DNA of 64,000 nucleotides from positions 1 to 64,000 of the forward strand of contig DATLTS010000053.1 of assembly GCA_035533475.1 (NCBI GenBank), written 5' to 3'. The notes below the pieces were generated by a model. The model did not search any database, was not told where the DNA came from, and was given only the letters and a program-made list of their open reading frames with translations. The stretch is from Mycobacteriales bacterium. Its GTDB lineage: Bacteria > Actinomycetota > Actinomycetes > DATLTS01. Positions 57,314 to 64,000 of the stretch are shown here, piece by piece; position 1 is the first letter of the stretch, and each line of letters opens with the position of its first letter. Made by a program: the position numbers and the translations under genes.

Positions 57314-59520
57314 CCGGCGGCGCTCGCACCCTGGAGGAACACCGCACGGAGCAGGTCATCCCGACCGAGCAGGTCACCGGCCCGGCCATCGAAGCGCATC
57401 TCCCCCTTCTCCATGAAGTAGGCATGGTCGACGAGGTTCAGGGCGATGTTCACCGATTGCTCGACGAGAACGACCGCGGTGCCTTCGGCGTTGATCCGGC
57501 GGACCATCTCCAGCAACTGCCCGACGATCACCGGGGCGAGGCCGAGCGAGAGTTCGTCGATGAGCAGCAGCCGGGGGCGCAGGATCAGCGCCTTGGACAG
57601 CCCGAGCATCTGCTGCTCGCCGCCGGACAGGGTCGCGGCGAGGCTACTGCGGCGTTCCGCGAGCCGAGGGAAGGCTTCGAAGCAGCGGTCGATGGCCGCG
57701 TCGAGGGCCCGGCGGTCCCGGCCCAGCGTGTAACCGAAACTGCGCATGTTCTCCACGACGGTCATCGGCCCGAAGACCGCCCGGCCACCGGGGATCTGGG
57801 TGATCCCGAGGCGCAGGCGGCGCTCCGCGTCGAGAAACGTGACGTCCTGACCGTGAAAGCGCACCGACCCGGCCGACGGCAACCCGATCCCCGAGATCAC
57901 CTTGAGCAGCGTCGACTTCCCGGCTCCGTTCACCCCGAGCAGGGCGACCATCTCACCCTCGTCGACGGTGAAGTCGACGTCGAAAAGGACCTGCAGCTGC
58001 CCGTAGGAGAAGTCGACGCCGCGGCAGGCGAGCATCGGCAGGTGCCCGCCGGCGGTACGGATCCGCTTGATCTCCTCGTCCTCGATGACTTCATCGATCA
58101 TCCGGTCGAGATCCGCGTTGATGTGGCGACCGGCGGTGTAGATGATCACTCCGGTGAGGCCGCCCGGGAGCGCGACCGCCACCATCGACCCCACGATCCC
58201 GTACCGGCTCTGCACGCCGGCGAAGAACAGCGCCCCGAGTAGTCCGCCGACCGCGAGGAAGATCGCCGCGAGGGCCTGCGCGTGCGGGCGCATCCGGGAC
58301 GGGATGACCGAGAGAAGCGCGATCGAGAACGACGGGACCAGGGGTCCGATCGTGGCCCCGGAGATCCCGAAGCAGGCCAGCATTAGCGGGAACGACGGCG
58401 CCAAGCCGCCCAGCGCGATGAACAAGACCGCGACGCCGATGAGGAGTCCGGCGGTGCGCATCACCTGTGGCGGGGACTGACGGAACTGCCGCTCCCCCCG
58501 ACGTCCGAATAGCGCCAGCCCGATGATGGACATCCCCGAGTAGTAGGCGAAGAACAGCCCCCGGCCGCCCGGCCCGAGATTCCACTTCTCCTCTAGGAAG
58601 AACGAGATGAAGGTTGACAGCGGAACGCTGAGCAGCCCGAAGACTCCCCAGCCCCAGAACACCCGGCGCGCCGTTTTCAGCAGCAGGATCCGCCGGCAGA
58701 TCTCCCAGAAGCCCAGCTGGACATCTTCGGTAGGGACCGTTGCCGAATCCTCGCCGGCGGCCTCGTGCACGGTGGCTCGGATCTGCTGGGTGTCCCAGCG
58801 GCCGAACCCGGGATCCCGCAAGCCCAGACAACACAGGGTCAGCCCCACCGACATCGCGCCCATTGCCAGAAAGACGCCCCGCCAGGTGAGCCCGAAGGAG
58901 CTGGCGAACAGGGCGACCAGCAGTGGCGCAGCCACGTTGCCGAGGAAGGTGGCGGCGCTGTAGACCGAGACGGCCCGAACCCGGGCCTCCGGGTGGTAGC
59001 TGTCCATCACGAGCGGCACGTGCAGCGACGTCACACTGCCCGTGGTCAGGCCGTCGAAGACGAGAATCCCGATCAGCGCGATCAGCGAGGTGACGAACCC
59101 GGTGAACAGGGTGATCACGCTCCAGGCCAGGCCGGTGACCAGGCAGAGCATCGCGCGTCGCCCGTGGCTTTGCGCCAGATAGGAGATGTAGAGCGGCGAG
59201 ATGGCCACCGCGAGTCCCTTGAGGGCCACCGCCCCACCGATGGCGCCGATCCCGATCCCGAGGGCCCGGCTGATGTCGGGGGCGAGCACGGTGAACGCGT
59301 ACCCCTGGAAGGTGTCCACAATCGACAGGATCGACAGCGCGAACAACGGGTAGTACGGCAGCCCGTAGCGGCGGGCGACGTCCCGGAAGCTCGCGGTTTT
59401 CGTCTCCCCGGTGACGCCCAACCGGGCCCGGGCCCGGTCGCGGAGCAACTCCCGGGTCTCCCCGACGTCGTCGAGGAGCTCATCTGGGTCCACCGTCGTC
59501 AGCGCAGCGGTCACGGTCAT
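57310..59520 (-). CDS. MFS transporter fused to LivF-type ABC ATPase
   Basis: 736 residues from the ATG at 59520. Residues 55-490 are a major-facilitator domain with about 12 helices (an APDISRALGIGIGAIGG loop and the LAQSHGRRAMLC 2-3 motif). Residues 510-736 are a complete LivF-type ATPase (LLGVNGAGKSTLLKVISG, LSGGEQQMLGLSKAL, LLLIDELSLGLAP). MFS carriers are secondary transporters and do not need an ATPase, so this joins two transport principles on one chain. ATGA overlaps at both ends tie it to the LivHMG fusion and the lipoprotein. The LivF part presumably pairs with the LivG domain. Confidence 0.9.
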   Translation of the reverse strand: MTVTAALTTVDPDELLDDVGETRELLRDRARARLGVTGETKTASFRDVARRYGLPYYPLFALSILSIVDTFQGYAFTVLAPDISRALGIGIGAIGGAVALKGLAVAISPLYISYLAQSHGRRAMLCLVTGLAWSVITLFTGFVTSLIALIGILVFDGLTTGSVTSLHVPLVMDSYHPEARVRAVSVYSAATFLGNVAAPLLVALFASSFGLTWRGVFLAMGAMSVGLTLCCLGLRDPGFGRWDTQQIRATVHEAAGEDSATVPTEDVQLGFWEICRRILLLKTARRVFWGWGVFGLLSVPLSTFISFFLEEKWNLGPGGRGLFFAYYSGMSIIGLALFGRRGERQFRQSPPQVMRTAGLLIGVAVLFIALGGLAPSFPLMLACFGISGATIGPLVPSFSIALLSVIPSRMRPHAQALAAIFLAVGGLLGALFFAGVQSRYGIVGSMVAVALPGGLTGVIIYTAGRHINADLDRMIDEVIEDEEIKRIRTAGGHLPMLACRGVDFSYGQLQVLFDVDFTVDEGEMVALLGVNGAGKSTLLKVISGIGLPSAGSVRFHGQDVTFLDAERRLRLGITQIPGGRAVFGPMTVVENMRSFGYTLGRDRRALDAAIDRCFEAFPRLAERRSSLAATLSGGEQQMLGLSKALILRPRLLLIDELSLGLAPVIVGQLLEMVRRINAEGTAVVLVEQSVNIALNLVDHAYFMEKGEMRFDGRAGDLLGRDDLLRAVFLQGASAAG

Positions 59521-60035
59521 GACACGCCCAGCTGTCGGACCCGGAAGTCGACGTACCACGCGCTCTCGCCGATCCGGTGGCCGGATGCGTCCAGCAGCAC
59601 GATGATCGCCTCGTGCAGCTGCACCTGCTGATAGGTGTTCAACGAGTTCACCGAGGTGAGAGTCAACGAGGTGGCAGTGGTCGTATACACCTGGTGGTCG
59701 GCCAGGTAAGTGGTGTCCGGGCAGCCGGGGGTGTGCACGCAAGCCGGGTCACCGCTGCCGACGGCCTTCAGCGTCTGTCCGGGGCGGATCGGGGCTCGAT
59801 CAACGAAGATCGCGAAGTAACCGGAGGTCGCGGAGGCTGCCGCGGAGTTCGGTGCGCTGATCGTGAAGTCCTTGATCGTCCAGCGCAGGGTCACCGGCAG
59901 CCCCACCAGCTGCTGGGCCTTCGGCGAGGTCACCGTGAGCCGCTTGTCGGCCACGAAGGACAGGTTCGACACGGCGCAGCCGGAGGCGCTCAGGGTGAGC
60001 AGGGCGAGCCAGAGCACGCGCCGCCGCAGCGTCAC
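59517..60035 (-). CDS. Small lipoprotein of the transporter operon
   Basis: 172 residues from the GTG at 60035 (AGGAGG upstream). The signal ends in the lipobox LSASGC, so the mature N-terminal cysteine should be lipidated and the protein sit on the outer face of the membrane. The mature part is beta-rich, with CVHTPGCPDTTY as a likely disulfide loop. Unlike a type I periplasmic binding protein, it is too short (about 150 residues) for a two-lobed fold. First gene of the operon; a substrate-capture or scaffold role is a guess. Confidence 0.7.
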   Translation of the reverse strand: MTLRRRVLWLALLTLSASGCAVSNLSFVADKRLTVTSPKAQQLVGLPVTLRWTIKDFTISAPNSAAASATSGYFAIFVDRAPIRPGQTLKAVGSGDPACVHTPGCPDTTYLADHQVYTTTATSLTLTSVNSLNTYQQVQLHEAIIVLLDASGHRIGESAWYVDFRVRQLGVS

Positions 60036-60171
60036 CCGGTCGCCTCCTCGTCCAGCCGCCACCTGGATCGTGCTCCCTGCGGTGTTGGGCGTCGTCATCC
60101 CGGGGCACCAAACCGGGGCCGGAAGACTGTGCGATGGCACACCACGCGGCGGGCGGGCCCGGTTCGCGGGC

Positions 60172-61791
60172 TCAGCCCCGGTCGAGGAACCGCAGCTGCA
60201 GCTGGACCACCAGCCGCTCGTCCGGATCGTCGAGGTCGATCCCGGAGATGTCGCAGAGCCGGCGGATCCGGTAGCGGAAGGTGTTGGGATGGACGTTTAC
60301 GACCGACGAGGCCAAGGTGACGTCACCGAACGCGTCCAGGTAAGCCCGCAGCGTCGGCAGGTATGCGGTCCCGCGCTCGCGATCCTGCTCGGCCAGCACC
60401 CCCAGCCGCCCGGCCCGCAGGCTCGGCTTCCGCTCCACGAGCTCACCCAACTCGGTGAGGATCGTCCGGCTGCGGACCGCGTCGATGTCGGCGACGGAGC
60501 GGGCCCGCGGGTCACCGGCGAGCGCGCGCACCGCCTGCTCGGCCTCCCGCCGCGAGACCGTCACTTCCCGCAGCGTGCCCACCGTTGAGCCGATCCCGCC
60601 GCGGAGATCGACGTGGAGCGTTTCCTGAGCGCGCGCGACGATGGATTCGACTAGCGCAACGATCCGATCGCGATGCGCCGGCCCCGGCTCCGGAAGCAGC
60701 ACGTAGATGGTGCCCGCGATGGCGACGCAGGCGGCCCGCCGGCGGTAGGACTCGCAGTACAAGGCGATGAGATCCGCGGCGCGTTGAGCCTGTACCGCCG
60801 CCTCCGCCTCATCCGTTTCCGCCTGCATGAGCGCGACGACCGTGACCGGGGTGTTGACCCCGATGTCCAGCGTGGACGCCCCGATCTCGGGTGGGCTGCG
60901 ACCGTCGAGCAGCGCCCAGAGCGCCTCCGCCCGTCGCCGGCGATCCAGATCCTCGCTGCTGCGATGGCGCAGGATGTGCAGCGCGGCCAACCCGGCGGCC
61001 TCGCCGAGGGCCTGCTCGGCGCCGGCGCCGAACGGCTGCTCCCCCTCGATGACGAAGATCGCACCGACGAGCTCGGCGCCGGCACGCACGGCGATCGCCA
61101 GCCGGGGTCGGATGCCGGGCACGTCGAAGTCGCCCAGGCGGAGCACGCCTGGGTCCTGCCACAGGCGTGGGAAGACCCCAGCCTCGTTGAGCTTGCGCAT
61201 CCAGGCGGCCGACACCTGCCGGCCGAGGATGGCCTCCCGGCGGGCGTCGTCGATCGGCTGGTCGAGGTTCGAATACGCGAGGACCCGGCCGCCCGGATCT
61301 TCGATCGTCGTGGCGCCACCGACCGCGGCCGCGACCGCGTCGGCGAGGGAGAACAGGTTGCCGATCGGCACGCCGGCGCCGCTGTGCGCCAACGAACCGA
61401 CCGCGGTCGCGGTCCGGATCAGGCTGTACAGCTGTCCCCAGCCGACCGTGACCGGAGCCAGCAGCAGGGCCATCCCCGATTCGTTGGCGGCCGCGACGAG
61501 AGCGGGCGGCGGATCTCCGGCCGCCTTCAGAACCAGCCCGCCGACACCGGCCGCACCTAGGCGGCGGAGGAGGCGGAGGGAGTCATCCGACGTCGGGTGC
61601 ACACCGACGCCGAGGACGAGATCCCCGGGTTCCGGACCGGTCTCATCGTTCGGATCGAACAGGACCGGCTCTCCGACCGTTGCCTCACTGCCACCGGGCG
61701 CCGCGACGAGGCGCAGGCTGACCGGATGCAATTCGGCGACCAAACTCGCCAGTGTGGTCATGGGGGCCGGGGCCGGCGTAGGGACCTTCAC
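60172..61791 (-). CDS. PucR-family transcriptional regulator
   Basis: 539 residues. A GAF-like sensing region (about 130-290) precedes a GGDEF-like PucR middle domain and the C-terminal PucR HTH (VNVHPNTFRYRIRRLCDISG, about 500, then DDPDERLVVQLQLRFL). PucR proteins typically activate catabolism of purines, GABA, proline or other amino compounds in response to substrate. It lies 136 bp upstream of the lipoprotein in the same direction, so it probably controls the transporter and perhaps the D-amino-acid genes. The initiation codon may be GTG 61791 or the in-frame Met 10 codons later. Confidence 0.9.
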   Translation of the reverse strand: MKVPTPAPAPMTTLASLVAELHPVSLRLVAAPGGSEATVGEPVLFDPNDETGPEPGDLVLGVGVHPTSDDSLRLLRRLGAAGVGGLVLKAAGDPPPALVAAANESGMALLLAPVTVGWGQLYSLIRTATAVGSLAHSGAGVPIGNLFSLADAVAAAVGGATTIEDPGGRVLAYSNLDQPIDDARREAILGRQVSAAWMRKLNEAGVFPRLWQDPGVLRLGDFDVPGIRPRLAIAVRAGAELVGAIFVIEGEQPFGAGAEQALGEAAGLAALHILRHRSSEDLDRRRRAEALWALLDGRSPPEIGASTLDIGVNTPVTVVALMQAETDEAEAAVQAQRAADLIALYCESYRRRAACVAIAGTIYVLLPEPGPAHRDRIVALVESIVARAQETLHVDLRGGIGSTVGTLREVTVSRREAEQAVRALAGDPRARSVADIDAVRSRTILTELGELVERKPSLRAGRLGVLAEQDRERGTAYLPTLRAYLDAFGDVTLASSVVNVHPNTFRYRIRRLCDISGIDLDDPDERLVVQLQLRFLDRG

Positions 61792-61827
61792 ACCGATTAC
61801 CCCCAGGGACGAAGCATTCCGTCCAGG

Positions 61828-62727
61828 CTACCGGCTGAGCAGATACCACCCGTCGCGGTTCGCCCCGGTGACCCGGTAGCCCGCCTCGAAGGCACGACCA
61901 AGGACGGAACGGAGGGCGAGCCGCCACTCGCGGGCCCGCGCCGGGCCCGACGCCCGGAGCGCGACGATGTCCAGGGGCACCTGGCAGAGCAGCGAATCCC
62001 CCTGGCCGGAGACCTGCACTGGCCCACCATCGGGGCCGGGGCGAAGGACGGTGGGGATCCCTTCACGGCACAACCGCTCCACGTCGGTGGCCTCCGTCAT
62101 CCCATCGCAGGCGGCTGCCGCGCGCGCTGAGGGCAACTCCCACACCACCAGGCACCGGTCGCTGAGGTCACCGGAGTTCAGGCTGTCCTGGAGGATCCCG
62201 TAGAAGTTCTCATAGAAGCTCGCGATCTCGGCACCGAGTTTGACAATGTTGAAGTAGGCGTTGCGTGCGACGAGCGGATCGAAGGTCCACACCACCCGGT
62301 CCAGTCCATGGGCGAGCGCCCACCACCGCTGGTGCAGCTTCAATGTGAAGCCGACATTGCGCCCCTGCAGCTGAGCCTCGACGCCCGCGAGATGCGAGTG
62401 CAGGTACGCGCCCCGACCGTCCTCGGCCCGAAAGGCGAGGCTGGCACCGACGACCTGGCCGCCGAGCTCGGCGATCGACACGTAGTTGCCCGCGTGCGCC
62501 AAGGCCCAGGTCAACTCGGGGGTTGCCGCACTGCGGCCCTGCTCTCTTCCCCACACGCCATCGAAGAGCGCACTGGCCCGGCGGGCGTCTTCCTGGGTCG
62601 CCACCAGCCGGACGGTGACCCCAGTGCGCATCGCGGCGGCCTCGGCGCCCTGCCTGGCCGTATCCGCGAGGAGCTCGAGACCAGCCGGGTCCTCGTCTCG
62701 GCGCGCCTCGGTGAGGGTTCCCGTCAC
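61828..62727 (-). CDS. COG3375-type GNAT-family acyltransferase, candidate N-succinyltransferase
   Basis: 299 residues. Conserved features of the family include VVGASLAFR (strand 4 of the GNAT fold), LHSHLAGVEAQLQGRNVGFTLK in place of the acyl-CoA-binding loop, and WTFDPLVARNAYFNIVKLGA. Relatives lie beside N-succinylamino-acid racemases and are proposed to succinylate D-amino acids with succinyl-CoA. With the racemase and M20 hydrolase 10 kb away, the three steps of D-to-L conversion would be complete. The link is inferred from family precedent. Confidence 0.75.
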   Translation of the reverse strand: MTGTLTEARRDEDPAGLELLADTARQGAEAAAMRTGVTVRLVATQEDARRASALFDGVWGREQGRSAATPELTWALAHAGNYVSIAELGGQVVGASLAFRAEDGRGAYLHSHLAGVEAQLQGRNVGFTLKLHQRWWALAHGLDRVVWTFDPLVARNAYFNIVKLGAEIASFYENFYGILQDSLNSGDLSDRCLVVWELPSARAAAACDGMTEATDVERLCREGIPTVLRPGPDGGPVQVSGQGDSLLCQVPLDIVALRASGPARAREWRLALRSVLGRAFEAGYRVTGANRDGWYLLSR

Positions 62728-62836
62728 CCGCTCACTGTCCCACCGACGGGGCTCGCCTCGAATCGTTCGATCCGCACAAGAATCCGTACTACATCCATGG
62801 GCACAGACGAAGCCATGCGCGCGTCTCCGGGCCCGG

Positions 62837-64000
62837 TCACCCCACCTTGGCTGTGGCTCGGGCGCCGAAGTGCACGTATCGACCGCCGTCCGGGAGGGCG
62901 AAGAAAACGACCGGCATCCAGGTTTCCGCGCCTTCGGGGCGGGTTACGAACAGGTGTTCCGTTGCGTCCACGGCGGTCAGGGTCAGCCGTTGCACCGGTT
63001 CGGGCATGAGGTCGGCGAGCGGGCCGGTCGACGTCACCGTCAGTTCGAGACGGCCGTCGCGCTCCGTCACCTCGATCAGCGCAGCGGCGCGCTCGTAACG
63101 CCCGACGTAGCGGGACAGATCGGTCTCGACCGGCTCCGCCGGGGGCTCGGGCCGGCGCGGAATCTCGAGGTCGGCGAGCTCGCCGAGGAGCTCGCGGTAG
63201 ATATCCTGGTAGAGGTCGCCTGGACGACCGCCATTGGTGAGCAGGGCGATCGCGATGTTCGCGTCCGGGACGATCCGCAGGAAGGCGGACTGCCCGATGG
63301 TGTTGCCGTCGTGGCCGTATACCGGACGGCCAGCCCAGTTGAACAGGATCCACCCGAGCCCCCAATGATCGCCGAGCGTCCAGCGATCCGGGACGGCTAC
63401 CTGGGGCTGCTGCATTGCGGCGACCGACTCGGCCTCGAGCAGGCGGGCGCCGTCGGGTGCCACTCCGGCGTCGAGATGCATGCGGGCGAATCCGATGACG
63501 TCGGCCGCGCGGGCACAGATCAGCCCGGCCGGACCGGCGGAGCGCATCAAGCCCCAGATCGGGGCCGGCTGCGGCTCTTCGCCCGGCTTGCCGACGTGGC
63601 CGATCGCGGCCCGGAACCGCAGTGCCTCCTCCGGCAACGTCACGGTGTGGGTCAGCCCGAGCGGTTCGATCAGCAGCTCGGCCAGCGCGGCGTCCCAGGT
63701 CTTGCCGGTCACCCGCTCGATGAGGCGACCCAGCACGGCGTAGCCGGCGTTGCAGTAGGACATGGTCGCCCCGAGCGCATGGTTCTGTCGCACCTCGGCG
63801 AGGGTCTCGACGTAGCGCTCGAGGCAGTCGTCGCCACGACCGGTGTCGGCGAAATGATCGCCGTCGATGCCGCTGGTGTGGGCGAGAAGGTGGCGCACCG
63901 TGACCTGCTTGGTGGTGTCGGGGTCCGCCACCGCGAACTCGGGCAGGTAGCTGACGACCGGCTCGTCCAGGGCCAGGTCGCCGCGCTCGGCTAGGCGCAT
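62837..64000 (-). CDS. Serine hydrolase, beta-lactamase / D-aminopeptidase-like family (N-terminus beyond window)
   Basis: 387 residues visible; the frame is open to the window edge, and the SxxK nucleophile motif lies outside. The Y-x-N motif (MSYCNAGYAVLGRLIE, about 80) and the HDG triad (VYGHDGNTIGQSAF) are present. A C-terminal lipocalin-like beta domain (YVGRYERAAALIEV) follows, as in the gene at 46.7 kb. It is the second D-peptidase/esterase-like enzyme of this island, which supports release of D-residues as a shared theme. Substrate unknown. Confidence 0.82.
   Translation of the reverse strand: MRLAERGDLALDEPVVSYLPEFAVADPDTTKQVTVRHLLAHTSGIDGDHFADTGRGDDCLERYVETLAEVRQNHALGATMSYCNAGYAVLGRLIERVTGKTWDAALAELLIEPLGLTHTVTLPEEALRFRAAIGHVGKPGEEPQPAPIWGLMRSAGPAGLICARAADVIGFARMHLDAGVAPDGARLLEAESVAAMQQPQVAVPDRWTLGDHWGLGWILFNWAGRPVYGHDGNTIGQSAFLRIVPDANIAIALLTNGGRPGDLYQDIYRELLGELADLEIPRRPEPPAEPVETDLSRYVGRYERAAALIEVTERDGRLELTVTSTGPLADLMPEPVQRLTLTAVDATEHLFVTRPEGAETWMPVVFFALPDGGRYVHFGARATAKVG

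Overview
The window is high-GC bacterial DNA with actinobacterial hallmarks: GTG starts, leaderless-looking promoters, a furA-katG pair, LPRTGG cell-wall sorting signals, a PucR regulator and a DUF1918 protein. I cannot assign a genus. The organism is probably aerobic or microaerophilic, because it has KatG and the O2-dependent BluB.

Layout. (1) 1-11.5 kb, surface and redox region. An IS66-type transposase end abuts a truncated acetate transporter. Then come three paralogous LVIVD-repeat proteins with LPRTGG anchors, a CRTAC1/UnbV-type propeller protein translationally coupled to an RnfD/UnbU-like membrane protein, and an AhpD-like protein. (2) 11.5-15.8 kb, mobile debris: a frameshifted integrase-type transposase, an HTH-MNT/HepT toxin-antitoxin pair, a nitronate monooxygenase, and a composite of two further IS remnants. 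(3) 15.9-19.2 kb, furA-katG with a recognisable operator, and a DUF1918 gene.

(4) 19.4-43.8 kb, a nearly complete cobalamin locus on the minus strand. From a cobalamin riboswitch (about 42.25-42.42 kb) it runs cobD-cobQ-cobN-chlID-cobO-cobB-cobI-cobM-cbiD-cobL-cbiG/cobJ-ferredoxin-NiCoT-cobH-cbiX-cobC-bluB/cobT-cysG-phosphatase. cobU-cobS lie just upstream. Most genes overlap by 4 nt (GTGA or ATGA), so the transcript looks like one coupled operon. It mixes anaerobic-route enzymes (CbiX, CbiD, CbiG) with CobN/ChlID and BluB. I see no cobG, cobF or cobK/cbiJ.

(5) 43.9-46.4 kb, an insertion hotspot: a short IS scar, a VapBC-type pair and a 5'-truncated CocE/NonD hydrolase. (6) 46.7-64 kb, a candidate D-amino-acid or D-peptide salvage island. 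It holds two serine (beta-lactamase-fold) hydrolases, an N-acyl-D-amino-acid deacylase, an N-succinylamino-acid-racemase-like enolase, an M20 hydrolase, a COG3375-type GNAT protein and a PucR regulator. Between these lies a remarkable transporter operon: a LivH-LivM-LivG triple fusion, an MFS-LivF fusion, a lipoprotein, a secreted anchored protein and two small paralogous membrane proteins, with no ordinary periplasmic binding protein. This transporter operon, and its possible link to D-to-L amino acid conversion, is the best candidate for an undescribed system.
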